A DNA stretch of 64,000 bases from Deltaproteobacteria bacterium (GCA_016178705.1 JACOST010000017.1:1-64000), one strand, 5' to 3'; shown: positions 25,178-34,201, numbered from the stretch's first letter. Numbers and translations: made by a program. The notes: generated from the letters alone by a model not told the origin.

Positions 25178-26437
25178 ATGGCCAAGCGGGGGGACACGCA
25201 GGGGGAACTGCTGGTCGGGCTCGACATCGGCACGGCCAAGGTGGCGGCGGTCGTCGGCGAAGTACATGACGGGGCGGTCACGGTGACCGGTGTCGGCAGC
25301 GCGCCGTGCGCGGGTCTGCGCAAGGGAATGGTCGTTAACATCGATGCGACGGTGCAAGCGATCGAGCGGGCGGTGAAGGAAGCCGAGGTGATGGCGAGTT
25401 GCCAGATCCACAGCGTCTTCGCCGGCATTGGCGGCACGCACATCAAGTCGTTCAACAGCCATGGGGTCGTCGCGGTGAAAAATCGCGAGGTCGCATCTGG
25501 CGACGTGGCGCGCGTGGTCGATGCCGCGCGGGCGGTGGCGTTACCGCTCGATCGCGACATCTTGCATGTGCTCGCGCAGGAGTACGTCGTCGACGGGCAG
25601 GACGGCATCAAGGAACCGTTCGGGATGTCGGGCGTGCGGCTGGAGACCAGGGTGCACGTAGTCACGACCGCGATTGCCTCGGCGCAGAATGTCGTCAAGT
25701 GCTGCCAGCGCAGCGGTCTGCACGTCGCCGATCTGGTGTTCGCGCCGCTAGCTGCTGCCGAAGCGGTATTGACCATGGAGGAGCGCGAACTGGGTGTCGC
25801 GCTGGTGGAAGTCGGCGCGGGAACGACCAACGTGCTGATCTTCAGCCAGGGCGCGCTCAAACACAGCGCGGTGCTAGGTCTCGGCGGCAATCATGTCACC
25901 AGCGACATCGCGGCGGGCTTGCGGACGCCGTTTCGCGAAGCCGAACTGCTCAAGCAGCGGCATGGCTGTGCGCTGATCCGCTTGGCGAAGATCGGCCAAG
26001 CGGTGGAAGTCGCCAGCGTCGGCGGTCGCACGCCGCGCGTTCTGGAGCGCCAAACGTTGGCCGAGATCATCGAGCCGCGCTTGGAGGAGATCTTCACGCT
26101 CGCGCATCGGCAGATCGTGCGCTGCGGCTACGAGGACGCGTTGACCTCGGGCATTGTGCTGACCGGTGGCGGCGCCATGGTGGACGGCGCCGGTGCGCTG
26201 GCCGAGCAAGTGTTCCAGATGCCGGCACGTCTCGGCGTGCCGATCAACAATCCAAGCGCTAGCGGCAACGGCGGTAGCGCGCCGGCGGATGCCGGCGGGC
26301 CGCTGTTCGCGACGGCGGTCGGTCTGGTGCTCTACGGCGCCAAGCCGCGCGATACGGCGGCGCCGGTGGCCGAGGAGCTGCGCGGCTTTGGCAAGGTCCG
26401 CCAGCGCATGGTCGGATGGATCAAAGAGTTCTTCTGA
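25178..26437 (+). CDS. ftsA: Cell division protein FtsA
   Basis: A 419-residue actin-fold ATPase. It has phosphate-1 'VGLDIGTAKVAAVVGEV', the SHS2/1C domain region ('HIKSFNSHGVVAVKNREV'), phosphate-2 'LVEVGAGTTNVLIF' and the adenosine motif 'GIVLTGGGAMVDGAG'. It ends with a membrane-targeting amphipathic helix ('KVRQRMVGWIKEFF'). It tethers FtsZ to the membrane and recruits the late divisome. The start lies 3 bp after ftsQ. After its stop a T-run and a promoter-like sequence precede ftsZ. Confidence 0.96.
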   Translation: MAKRGDTQGELLVGLDIGTAKVAAVVGEVHDGAVTVTGVGSAPCAGLRKGMVVNIDATVQAIERAVKEAEVMASCQIHSVFAGIGGTHIKSFNSHGVVAVKNREVASGDVARVVDAARAVALPLDRDILHVLAQEYVVDGQDGIKEPFGMSGVRLETRVHVVTTAIASAQNVVKCCQRSGLHVADLVFAPLAAAEAVLTMEERELGVALVEVGAGTTNVLIFSQGALKHSAVLGLGGNHVTSDIAAGLRTPFREAELLKQRHGCALIRLAKIGQAVEVASVGGRTPRVLERQTLAEIIEPRLEEIFTLAHRQIVRCGYEDALTSGIVLTGGGAMVDGAGALAEQVFQMPARLGVPINNPSASGNGGSAPADAGGPLFATAVGLVLYGAKPRDTAAPVAEELRGFGKVRQRMVGWIKEFF

Positions 26438-26451
26438 GGGCATTTTTTTTC

Positions 26452-26480
26452 GTGTCGGGCCGCACTCCATGTGCTATGGG
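26452..26480 (+). promoter_or_regulatory. Possible ftsZ-proximal promoter
   Basis: GTGTCG (26452-26457), 17 bp, TATGGG (26475-26480), directly after a run of eight T residues. The layout copies the main dcw promoter (T-run, -35, 17 bp, TAT-box), but the -35 is poor. An extra promoter near ftsZ is common in other bacteria. The T-run lacks a clear stem before it, so I do not call it a terminator. Confidence 0.35.
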
Positions 26481-26506
26481 GACCCGCGGGGCAAGGAGGG
26501 TTGGTG

Positions 26507-27811
26507 ATGATTGAGTTGGCAGGACGTGAGGCGGTGGGCGCATCGATTAAAGTGGTCGGCATCGGGGGCGGGGGCGGCAACGCGGTCAACACCATGATCG
26601 CGTCGGGCCTGCCGGGTGTGGAGTTCATTACCTGCAACACCGACATGCAAGCGCTGCGAGCCAGCCTCGCGCCAGTCAAAGTACAACTCGGTGAGCAACT
26701 GACGAAGGGCCTCGGCGCCGGTGCGAACCCAGACATCGGTCGCGAGGCCGCGCTCGAAGACGCGGAGCGCATGCGCGAAGTGCTCGCCGGGGCCGACATG
26801 GTGTTCATCACCGCCGGCATGGGTGGCGGCACCGGCACCGGTGGTGCGCCGGTGGTGGCGCGCATCGCCAAAGAGCTCGGCGCCCTGACGGTCGGCGTGG
26901 TCACCAAGCCGTTTCAGTTCGAAGGTAAGAAACGGATGCGTCAGGCCACCGAAGGGATCGAGCGACTCAAGGAAGCCGTCGATACCTTGATCGCTATTCC
27001 CAATCAGCGCCTGCTCGCCGTCGCCGCGCGCAACACCTCGCTGCTGGAAACTTTCAAGAAGGCCGACGACGTGTTGCTGCAGGCGGTGCGCGGTATCTCG
27101 GATCTCATTACGGTCCACGGACTGATCAACCTCGACTTCGCCGATGTACGGACGATCATGGCCGAGATGGGCATGGCGATGATGGGCTGCGGTGTAGCGA
27201 CCGGCGAGACGCGCGCGGTCGAAGCGGCGCAGAAGGCGGTGGCGAGCCCGCTGCTGGAAGATGTGTCGATTCAAGGCGCACGCGGCGTACTGATCAACAT
27301 CACCGGCAGCCCGACGTTGTCGCTACACGAAGTCAACGAAGCGGCGACGCTGATTCAGGAAGAGGCGCACGAAGATGCCAACATCATCTTCGGTGCGGTG
27401 ATCGATGAGACCATGGGCGACGAGATCCGCATCACGGTGATCGCTACCGGCTTCGACGGTGCTGCGGTGCAGGCGCGGCCGGCCCCGACCGCGACCCCAA
27501 TGCCTGCGAACGGCCACGGTGCGCGCGAGGTCCACCGCGAACCGATCGCGCCGACGGTTCCGGCAAGCCGTACCCAGAGTCGCGTGGCGGAGCCGTCGCG
27601 TCCGGCGCCGCGCGTTGCGGCGTCGAGCGCTCCGCGCCGGGTGGTCCACATGGGCACCATCATCGACGACATGGACTCGCCGACCTGGCAGCGTCCGAAG
27701 GCACTCGACAAACACGACGCCCGCGTCGAACAAGTCCCCGGCTTCACGATCTCGGAAGAAGATGAAGGTACCTATGACATCCCCGCGTTCCTGCGCAAAC
27801 AGGCAGAGTGA
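26507..27811 (+). CDS. ftsZ: Cell division GTPase FtsZ
   Basis: A 434-residue tubulin-like GTPase: '[14 protein letters not shown]', the signature GGGTGTG at 106-112, '[11 protein letters not shown]' (T7-loop region) and a long Pro/Ala-rich linker (about 315-410). The C-terminal peptide '[12 protein letters not shown]' is what FtsA binds. It polymerises at mid-cell to form the Z-ring. The start is ATG 26507, with AAGGAGG 7 bp upstream; the 12 extra codons of the longer frame are spurious. It is the last gene of the cluster. No lpxC follows, and I see no strong terminator in the 115 bp after it. Confidence 0.97.
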   Translation: MIELAGREAVGASIKVVGIGGGGGNAVNTMIASGLPGVEFITCNTDMQALRASLAPVKVQLGEQLTKGLGAGANPDIGREAALEDAERMREVLAGADMVFITAGMGGGTGTGGAPVVARIAKELGALTVGVVTKPFQFEGKKRMRQATEGIERLKEAVDTLIAIPNQRLLAVAARNTSLLETFKKADDVLLQAVRGISDLITVHGLINLDFADVRTIMAEMGMAMMGCGVATGETRAVEAAQKAVASPLLEDVSIQGARGVLINITGSPTLSLHEVNEAATLIQEEAHEDANIIFGAVIDETMGDEIRITVIATGFDGAAVQARPAPTATPMPANGHGAREVHREPIAPTVPASRTQSRVAEPSRPAPRVAASSAPRRVVHMGTIIDDMDSPTWQRPKALDKHDARVEQVPGFTISEEDEGTYDIPAFLRKQAE

Positions 27812-27926
27812 TATTGGCAGAGTCTCCGTGCCTGCCGAGTAGGCCATCCCACCGTTCGATGGGGGAAGAAGACCTGCATGCCGCAGCTCTTGGTGTCGCG
27901 GGGTCGCAGATGCTTAGCCGTCTTGG

Positions 27927-29678
27927 TCACCGGCCCAGTTGTTCAGTGCAGTCTGAATCTTTCCCGGCGCAGGCCACCGGAGGCGGCGCTTGCCAGGGAT
28001 CGGTCTCTGATCCGTGGCCGCGAACCTTGTAGAGCGTGAACCTGTCAAACCGCGCGACCTCTGTCAGCAGCTTGGAGTGTTGCAGCCAGTAGTAAAAGTA
28101 CCCACCGTCAGAAATGAAGTAGCGGGGATGCCGCTCGCGGATGAAGCGCTGCTGCCACTCGACCGTGCCCAGATCAATCGGCAGGAACAACGCCGCATTT
28201 CCGCACCAAAACGTATAGCTCCAAGGGTTGGCCCCCGCGACGATGGCATCTCTATCCATATGCCGACAAAACTGTTGGGTCGACCCATTGAGTCCCCAAT
28301 CGATGAACTCCACGGTTCCCCTTTGTTGGTAGCTTTGCCAAGCGGCACGCGAATCCTGGAGACTTTGGCTCGCCGTCGTGAAGCAAATCAACAACACAGC
28401 GCCCACAAGCGGCAAGAGCGCGAAGAGCGTGACCGTCGCTCGCCCCAGTATGCCGCGGAAGTACTCCCCGGCGAGTAGGGCGAGATCGTCGATCATGGCC
28501 ATCCCGCACAGCGCTGCGCCGGTGGCGCCGAAAAGCGGATAGCGGTTGGCGTCGAAGGACTGCAGCCCAACGGCGACTACGACGACCGACAGGCCGAGCG
28601 CGGAAAACGCATTGATGCGCTGCTCGAATGACCCAGCGCGGCGGCTTGCCAGTGCGTACGGCAGCGCCGGAAGCAACAGCCAACCCAGATGGTGGAACGT
28701 TCCATCTCCGTAGAGCTTCTGACAGAGGATATCGAAGCCGACCTTCATGCTCGGGAGGAGCTCGCTTGCGTGAGTGCGGACGAAGGTCAACGGGCCAAGG
28801 TACTCCATCCGGTAATGAAATGCGTCGGTGTCGCGCAAGACTTCTCCGACGGCGTAGCCGGCGTACGGCGCCAAGCCGGTGATGCTTTTCACGAGGATTC
28901 CGATGGAGAGGTGAAGCGCGATGAGGGCGAGGGCATAGATCCACAGCCCGGCGTGCCGCACACTGCGCCGCCAGCCAACTTCCCACACCGCCGCGACGAT
29001 CACCGCCACCGCTATTGCCTCCAAGTTCGGTCGGGTCGCCCACGCGAGCTCAGTCGCCAGTGCGCACAGGATTGCGCCGGATGCTGAACGCATCACTCCC
29101 CGTGCGCTGACGAGTATGAGCAAATAGGCGCCGAAGGCGGTACACTCGGTCCACGGGTATCGTGCCAACAAAATCCATCCGGGCGAGAGCCCGATCAGCA
29201 GGGCGGTGGCGGTGGCGGCCGGCAAACGCATGAACTGACATGCCGCAGGCACCGTCAGCGCGATGATTGTGCTGGCCCAGATCGCGTGTAGCGGCGAGAT
29301 ATTCGAGACCGTTGCGCCGAATTCAAACGCCAGTGCGAAGAGGACGGGCACGACGGGCGCACGTTCCGCAAAGGCCGGAAGAGGGGCGAAGTGATCTTGC
29401 AGAAAATAGTTCCACTGCACCGGGTCGACAAACCCGGAGCCGTGACGCCAGGCGTTGGCAATCGCGAGGTGTTCAATCGCGTCGGGCGACAGCCACCAAG
29501 CCGAGAGGGCGTGTGGTAGTGCAAACAGGGCCGAAACCAGCCCGACCGCCACCGATGCGCCCAGCACCAACCACGGGCTGCTCCGGATCGGCCCGTCGTC
29601 GGAAGCCGCCCACGCAACTCGAACGGCGGCCATCGCATTCTGTGGCCGGGAGTTCGTTGAGCTTGGACGGTCGCTCAT
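27927..29678 (-). CDS. Polytopic membrane protein, GT-C glycosyltransferase-like
   Basis: A 583-residue protein with about 10-11 TM helices and a C-terminal soluble part of about 130 residues. The first extracytoplasmic loop has 'WWLSPDAIEHLAIANAWRHG', where an acidic pair after TM1 is the usual GT-C catalytic-site position (as in PMT/ArnT-like GT39 or GT83). The soluble tail ('FISDGGYFYYWLQHSKLL') is of the type seen in such proteins. It probably transfers a sugar from a polyprenyl-phosphate donor on the outer face of the inner membrane; donor and acceptor are unknown. It is convergent with ftsZ and stands alone. Confidence 0.6.
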   Translation of the reverse strand: MSDRPSSTNSRPQNAMAAVRVAWAASDDGPIRSSPWLVLGASVAVGLVSALFALPHALSAWWLSPDAIEHLAIANAWRHGSGFVDPVQWNYFLQDHFAPLPAFAERAPVVPVLFALAFEFGATVSNISPLHAIWASTIIALTVPAACQFMRLPAATATALLIGLSPGWILLARYPWTECTAFGAYLLILVSARGVMRSASGAILCALATELAWATRPNLEAIAVAVIVAAVWEVGWRRSVRHAGLWIYALALIALHLSIGILVKSITGLAPYAGYAVGEVLRDTDAFHYRMEYLGPLTFVRTHASELLPSMKVGFDILCQKLYGDGTFHHLGWLLLPALPYALASRRAGSFEQRINAFSALGLSVVVVAVGLQSFDANRYPLFGATGAALCGMAMIDDLALLAGEYFRGILGRATVTLFALLPLVGAVLLICFTTASQSLQDSRAAWQSYQQRGTVEFIDWGLNGSTQQFCRHMDRDAIVAGANPWSYTFWCGNAALFLPIDLGTVEWQQRFIRERHPRYFISDGGYFYYWLQHSKLLTEVARFDRFTLYKVRGHGSETDPWQAPPPVACAGKDSDCTEQLGR

Positions 29679-29978
29679 TGTGGGAGGCCAGCCACACCAA
29701 CACTCACTGCACGATCGGCTCCCGATGGCATACGTCGCACGGCTAGAGACTGCTCACTATGTGGAAAGCTACCGGAATCGGACACCACGAGCACCGCGCT
29801 TCGATAGCACGATGTCTCCCTCACTCCAAAGTACTCCCCGGCCTGCCGACTTGGCGAGTTTGCTGAATCGTCACAACAGCAGGGGGTTTGTTCCTTCATT
29901 GTATTCGTCGAACACTGATGATAGATATATCATTAGCGGTCGGCGCTCTACCCCGGCCGTCGAAGGGAGGATGGATCG
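29679..29978. other. Divergent intergenic region
   Basis: About 300 bp between two divergent genes; no ORF of substance. It contains a short dyad TGATAGATATATCA (about 29918-29933) in an AT-rich patch upstream of the doxX-like gene, and an AAGGGAGG Shine-Dalgarno before it. A promoter is likely in the AT-rich patch but I cannot fix its boxes. Confidence 0.35.
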
Positions 29979-30362
29979 ATGAGCTACCTGGTGTTGGCTG
30001 GACGGATCTTGTTTGCTGCGATCTTTATTGCGGCCGCTCCGCGGCACTTCACTGGCGAGGGCATCGCCCACGCTGCCGAGCTTGGGGTCCCATTGGCGGG
30101 CCTGCTGGTCCCGGTATCCGGCGTGATGTCGGCGCTCGGCGGGGTGAGCATCCTCGTCGGCTATCAGACCAGGATCGGCGCGTGGTTGCTGGTGGCCTTC
30201 TTGGTTCCGGTCACCGCCATGATGCATGCGTTCTGGACCGTCAAGGAACCGCTGTTGATCCACACGCAGCAAGCCATGTTCATGAAGAACCTCGCACTCC
30301 TCGGCGCGGCGCTGCTCATCGCCTATTTCGGGGCCGGCCCGGCGAGCCTGGACAATCGCTGA
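29979..30362 (+). CDS. DoxX family membrane protein
   Basis: A 127-residue protein with four TM helices. It has the DoxX pattern: an N-terminal 'GRILFAAIFIAAAPRHFTG', then 'GVPLAGLLVPVSGVMSALGG', 'TRIGAWLLVAFLVPVTAMMH', and the last helix 'KNLALLGAALLIAYFG'. Family members are small inner-membrane proteins, some linked to quinone-dependent oxidations or thiosulfate oxidation; function here is unknown. AAGGGAGG precedes the ATG. Monocistronic. Confidence 0.8.
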   Translation: MSYLVLAGRILFAAIFIAAAPRHFTGEGIAHAAELGVPLAGLLVPVSGVMSALGGVSILVGYQTRIGAWLLVAFLVPVTAMMHAFWTVKEPLLIHTQQAMFMKNLALLGAALLIAYFGAGPASLDNR

Positions 30363-30400
30363 CAGCTGGCACTGACCACTCGACCGGGGCGGACTTGGTG

Positions 30401-30883
30401 CTACCACCCTTCGTCCGGATCGGGGACATCGCCGCGGAGCAGTTCGGCGTCGGCTTGGTCGCGGAGTGCCTTGCTCCGCCGCTGTGCGGGGTCGGCGGCG
30501 GCGCGTTCCTTCATCGCAATCAGGTCCGCTTTGCGCACGATGGGAATCGAGATCGCCCCGACTTGGAATCGTTCGGCCCGTTCGATCATCGGATCGAACG
30601 CGGCGTCAAACACGATCTGAACTGGCTCGCCGCTGCGGTGCCGGAAGTTCAGACTGTGACGGAAGTCTCCTCTAAATTGAAAGCCGGCGGCGATGAGTGC
30701 TTAACGCAGCGCGATTTGGTCAGCCGTTGACAGCACCGCGATATCGGTGTCGGCGGTGGCCCGCGGCACGCCTGAGTGAATGCCGACGGCGACGCCGCCG
30801 ATCAGCGCGCAGGTGACACCGATCTCCTCGAACACCCGGGCGGTGTCGAGCAGGGCCGCGATCTTGTCGCCGGACTCAGACAT
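30401..30883 (-). pseudogene. Nucleotidyltransferase-like gene with in-frame stop
   Basis: Read on the minus strand from the ATG at 30883 (AAAGGGGA 5 bp upstream), the product starts 'MSESGDKIAALLDTARVFEE' and then shows 'CALIGGVAVGIHSGVPRATA-DTD', the GG...D-x-D core of an AbiEii/MNT-type nucleotidyltransferase. A TAA at 30701-30703 interrupts it. The same frame then continues with good coding character: 'ALIAAGFQFRGDFRHSLNFR' to 'RKADLIAMKERAAADPAQRR', ending at 30401. Only one nonsense codon separates the halves, so it is a recent pseudogene, a sequencing error or a strain variant. No partner antitoxin or HEPN gene is adjacent. Confidence 0.6.
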
Positions 30884-31053
30884 GGCGGTCCCCTTTCCGT
30901 GACGCGCCGAGATCAAGATGCGATCGCGCGCCGTCGCTGTTGAGATTGCCGTTAGGATCCGTGCCGGACTCGATTCCACAGCGCGGAGGTTATCAGGGAT
31001 GCGGTCGAGTTTGAAACGACTGATGCTTGCTTGAGGTAGACTTCGCGTGAAGA

Positions 31054-31092
31054 CCGCGGGAGCCGGCGGAGGGGGGATGCCGGCTCCCGCGG
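31054..31092 (-). terminator. Strong hairpin after the diiron gene
   Basis: CCGCGGGAGCCGGC (31054-31067) and GCCGGCTCCCGCGG (31079-31092) are perfect 14-bp complements around an 11-base loop, 17 bp beyond the stop of the diiron protein gene. The U-run is weak on either side. It probably ends the TetR-diiron transcript and insulates it from the broken nucleotidyltransferase. Confidence 0.6.
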
Positions 31093-31108
31093 GTGTTGCG
31101 GAGGGAAA

Positions 31109-32185
31109 CTAGCTGGCGATGGAAAGTTCCGACTGCGCCTCGAACCGGTCGCCGTGGATCATGCCGATGCGGCGGTACTCGGGCTCGGTGCGTTCGGTGA
31201 TCAGGCCGAGGCGAAACAGGTTCGGCATCACCGTGTGCATGAAGATCTCGCTGTTGAGCGCCGGCCATTCCGGCATCGCCAGCGTGCTCTGCACGACGTT
31301 GTCGGGATCGAGTCCGTACTTCGGCCCGAGCAGCCGCAGCATGTCGAGTTGCTGATTGGCGTTGAGCGCTTCGAGGATCGCGAACGCAAAGTCCTCCATC
31401 TCGCGCAGCTCTTCGGGTGTGCAGTCCTTCACCACCTGGCGCATGCAAAGGATGCCGAAGGCGGCGTGGCGCGACTCGTCGAGTTGGACGCGGCGGATGA
31501 TGTCCTTCAGCAGCGGGTTGGTGGTGGCTTTCGAGATGGTGTCGAAGATACCGACCGCCATGCCCTCGAACAGTGTCTGCATGCCGAGCGTCTTGAGCTT
31601 CCACGTCGGCGCTTCGAGCAGCATGTCGAGCAGGATCTTGAGCGTCGGATCGATCGGGTGCAGCGTGCCCATTTTACGGTGCAGAAACTTGGAGAGCACT
31701 TCCACGTGACGTACTTCGTCGATCACCTGCGACCCGGCGTAGAACTTCTGATCCATCAAAGGGCAGGCGTTGGTGAGCTGGCCGCACAGCTGCATCGCCG
31801 CCTGCTCGCCGTGGAGCAGTTGCGAGATCAGGTGCGCGAACTCATCCCAGGCTGACTCGCGGCAGGTGGTTTCGTCGACACCCATGGTGGTGAGGATCGA
31901 CGGCAACATCAGCGCGCCCATCTGTGGCATGAACCACTCGTTGCGCGGGAACGGCATCGACCAGTCGATGTCGGTCTCGGCGTTCCACTGGCCCTTCTTG
32001 CCGCGCTCGTAGAGGTTGCGCAGCTCCTCGACTTCGCTGCCGTACTCCCAGGTCCAATGGAGATCGAGCGGCACGTCGACGTCGAGCTTGCTGCGCAGCT
32101 TGGCGACTTCCTGTTCGTCGACGAAGTCGACGACGGCAAACTCGCCAAAGGCGCGCCGGTGATCGGGTAGAATTTTGTTCGTCAT
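31109..32185 (-). CDS. Ferritin-like diiron oxygenase-type protein
   Basis: A 358-residue protein with the two-helix-pair diiron pattern. The first pair has 'LLHGEQAAM' (Glu) and 'QVIDEVRHVEV' (E-x-x-H). The second has 'LFEGMAVGIFD' (Glu) and 'RVQLDESRHAAFG' (E-x-x-H). It is longer than ferritin and closer to diiron oxygenases such as AurF/CmlI or R2-like proteins. It could hydroxylate or N-oxygenate a small molecule; substrate unknown. The start is the ATG 10 bp after GGAGG; the TTG at 32194 is an alternative. It is coupled to the upstream tetR gene, with 5 bp between stop and start. Confidence 0.78.
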   Translation of the reverse strand: MTNKILPDHRRAFGEFAVVDFVDEQEVAKLRSKLDVDVPLDLHWTWEYGSEVEELRNLYERGKKGQWNAETDIDWSMPFPRNEWFMPQMGALMLPSILTTMGVDETTCRESAWDEFAHLISQLLHGEQAAMQLCGQLTNACPLMDQKFYAGSQVIDEVRHVEVLSKFLHRKMGTLHPIDPTLKILLDMLLEAPTWKLKTLGMQTLFEGMAVGIFDTISKATTNPLLKDIIRRVQLDESRHAAFGILCMRQVVKDCTPEELREMEDFAFAILEALNANQQLDMLRLLGPKYGLDPDNVVQSTLAMPEWPALNSEIFMHTVMPNLFRLGLITERTEPEYRRIGMIHGDRFEAQSELSIAS

Positions 32186-32190
32186 TCGGT

Positions 32191-32850
32191 TCAATCCTCC
32201 TCGTGATCAGAATGAGCGCGGCCACTGGCCAAGCCGTGGCGGAGCAGCGCTTTGACTTCTTGTTTGCGTCGCTTGATCTCAATCGGCGTGAACTGCGAGC
32301 GGCCGAGCAGATCCTCGCCGAGCTGCCCGGATGCGAAGTGATAGATGGTCAAGCCGATCAGACTCTGCAAGGTGTGGCCGATGTTGGCGGCGCGCAAGTG
32401 ACCCGCCGCCATGCCTTCGCGCAACAGATCGCCCGCGGTGGCGAGCAAACGCTTGGTGGTGGCATCGACGTGCTGCTCTTCTTCGCTGGTGCCGGTGAGG
32501 TCGTCGTCCTCGAACAGCGAACGCAACAGCAAGCGCGCGTGCGAGGGACTCTCACCAAGGAAATCGACCAACGTGTCGAGCCAGCGATCGATACGCGTGA
32601 GCGGATCGCCGCCGGCCGCCAGCGCGCGCGTCATGCGCAGGTCGATGTGGTCGAGGATGCGTCCGACTACCGCGGCGTAGAGATCGACCTTGCTCTTGAA
32701 GTGATGGAACAGCGACGACTTGCTGAGCCCCGCCGCTTCGGCGACCTCACTCAGTCCCACGCCGGCAAAGCCGCGCCGAGCAAACAAATGCTCGGCGGCT
32801 TCCAGAATTTTGTCACGCGGGGTGACTTCAACAACTTGGGCGTGCGCCAT
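32191..32850 (-). CDS. TetR/AcrR family regulator
   Basis: A 219-residue regulator with a canonical N-terminal HTH: 'PRDKILEAAEHLFARRGFAG', 'LSEVAEAAGLSKSSLFHHFK' and 'SKVDLYAAVV'. The C-terminal ligand domain contains an acidic stretch 'LFEDDDLTGTSEEEQHVD'. It is first in an operon with the diiron protein. Two perfect palindromes in its own promoter are its likely binding sites, so it should repress both genes until an inducer binds. Confidence 0.9.
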   Translation of the reverse strand: MAHAQVVEVTPRDKILEAAEHLFARRGFAGVGLSEVAEAAGLSKSSLFHHFKSKVDLYAAVVGRILDHIDLRMTRALAAGGDPLTRIDRWLDTLVDFLGESPSHARLLLRSLFEDDDLTGTSEEEQHVDATTKRLLATAGDLLREGMAAGHLRAANIGHTLQSLIGLTIYHFASGQLGEDLLGRSQFTPIEIKRRKQEVKALLRHGLASGRAHSDHEED

Positions 32851-32852
32851 TT

Positions 32853-32899
32853 GACCGACCGTTCGGTCTACGATTACCGACCGATCGGTCGACAGTCAA
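32853..32899 (-). promoter_or_regulatory. Promoter with two TetR operators
   Basis: Minus-strand promoter: TTGACT (32899-32894), 17 bp, TAATCG (32876-32871). Operator 1, GACCGA-CCGT-TCGGTC (32853-32868), covers the expected start of transcription. Operator 2, the 14-bp palindrome CGACCGATCGGTCG (32878-32891), fills the -35/-10 spacer. Both share the ACCGA/TCGGT half-site, so one repressor should bind both, on the same gene it precedes. Confidence 0.7.
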
Positions 32900-32926
32900 G
32901 AGCGAAACCGTCTCGACGAGAAAAAT

Positions 32927-34201
32927 TTAGACGCGGTTGCCGTTGGCGTCGTTGTCCTCATCGGGCGGTGGCGGTACCACGTTGCCATCGAGCGTGGCAC
33001 CAGTACCGGACTGGTTGGGACGCCGCCGGCCGCGCCCACCGCGCCGGCGTGATCGCCGCCGCGGCGCGGCCATGGCTGTGGTGGGCGGATCGGCTTCTGG
33101 CGCGTCGGATTCGGCTGCGCCGGATTCGGCTGCGCCAGGTTCGGGTGCGACAGCTACAACAGCAATGTCACTCTCCGCCGCTGTTTGCGCGCTGCTACCG
33201 ACGCGCACCATCCCGTTGGGGCTGAGTTCGATGTCCTTCAACTTACGCAACCGGGTGACCAGTCGCGGCGAACCCGGCGGTCGGGTGAAGCCTTCGCTCT
33301 TCAGTGCATTGGCGAGCACGTCGAGATTGACCCAGCGATGGGGATCACCGCCCGCCAACCGTCCGATCACGGCGGCGATCTGTTCGTGCGAGGCGGAACG
33401 CCCTTCTTCTTGGAGCTGCGCGGTTGGAATTGAGGACTCGGTGAGGCGCGGTCGATGTGGCGCGGGATGAACGGCGGGATGCGCAACAGGATGCGAAGCC
33501 GACTGCGACTGTGGCGCATGCGTCGTATGTGCCGCCGTGCTGGGCCGGCGCCGGCCGCGGCCGCCGCGGCGACTGTGCCGGCGCGGTTCACTACTTGAGG
33601 TGGACGACGCGGTTGTTGATGCCGCGACCGTCTTGTAGGAGAGCCGCTGGAAGGTCACGCCGCGCACCGCGGCGAGGTCGCCAACCGCATCGAAGGCGCG
33701 GTCGGCTGAAATGATCTCCAAGCGATCGCCCGGCGACGATTGGCCGAGCCAACAGCCGGCGGCGACGGCGATCCACAGATCGCTCCAATCGCGCACGCCA
33801 GTCGCCGGCGCGCTGTGGACGAGTTGCGCGCCGAGCGCGGCCAGCCGCCGAGCCAACCCTTGCGCCACCGACTTCCAGTTGCCGACCGCCGTGACTTCGG
33901 TCGGCTGCACGGTGCGGTCGACGGCGAGCGCATCGATGACCCGCATGAGATCGACCTCGCTGCTGGTGTTCTCGACGTCGATGAAGATCGCGCGCCGCGC
34001 TCCACCGGCTGCTGGCAGCGACCGCTTTGTCGTTGCCTTCGCGCGGCCCGGCTTCGTCGTGGCCGCTGCGCGTTTCGGTTTTACGGCCGCGCGCGCCGCG
34101 GGCTTCGCCGTCACCCGTCGTGCGCGCACTTTGGTTGCCGGCTTCTTGGCGGCAACCTTCTTGGCCACGGGCGTTTTTCGCTTTGTCGATGCTGCTGCCA
34201 T
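32927..34201 (-). CDS. NYN/PIN-like domain protein with histone-H1-like tail
   Basis: A 424-residue protein. Residues 1-65 are a Lys/Ala/Arg/Thr tail like histone H1 or bacterial AlgP repeats. A NYN (PIN-like RNase) domain starts at 'ARRAIFIDVENTSSEVDLMR' (Asp and Asn of the active site), with 'WSDLWIAVAAGCW' and 'LEIISADRAFDAVG' giving further acidic residues. After a His/Ser-rich linker, a second domain of about 75 residues ('ASHEQIAAVIGRLAGG ... LANALKSEGF') resembles OST-HTH/LOTUS or winged-helix modules. The C-terminus is Arg/Gly-rich. It is probably an RNA-processing or RNA-binding protein. AAGGA lies 5 bp before the ATG. It is the last gene of the five-gene unit starting with the YfhO-like gene. 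Confidence 0.75.
   Translation of the reverse strand: MAAASTKRKTPVAKKVAAKKPATKVRARRVTAKPAARAAVKPKRAAATTKPGRAKATTKRSLPAAGGARRAIFIDVENTSSEVDLMRVIDALAVDRTVQPTEVTAVGNWKSVAQGLARRLAALGAQLVHSAPATGVRDWSDLWIAVAAGCWLGQSSPGDRLEIISADRAFDAVGDLAAVRGVTFQRLSYKTVAASTTASSTSSSEPRRHSRRGGRGRRRPSTAAHTTHAPQSQSASHPVAHPAVHPAPHRPRLTESSIPTAQLQEEGRSASHEQIAAVIGRLAGGDPHRWVNLDVLANALKSEGFTRPPGSPRLVTRLRKLKDIELSPNGMVRVGSSAQTAAESDIAVVAVAPEPGAAESGAAESDAPEADPPTTAMAAPRRRSRRRGGRGRRRPNQSGTGATLDGNVVPPPPDEDNDANGNRV

Noticed and set aside
26438-26450. T-run after ftsA as a terminator
   Set aside because: No stem of adequate strength before it; more likely part of an ftsZ promoter region.
30701-30703. Recoding (selenocysteine or pyrrolysine) at the in-frame stop
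   Set aside because: The codon is TAA, which is not used for either, and no structure suggesting recoding is seen.
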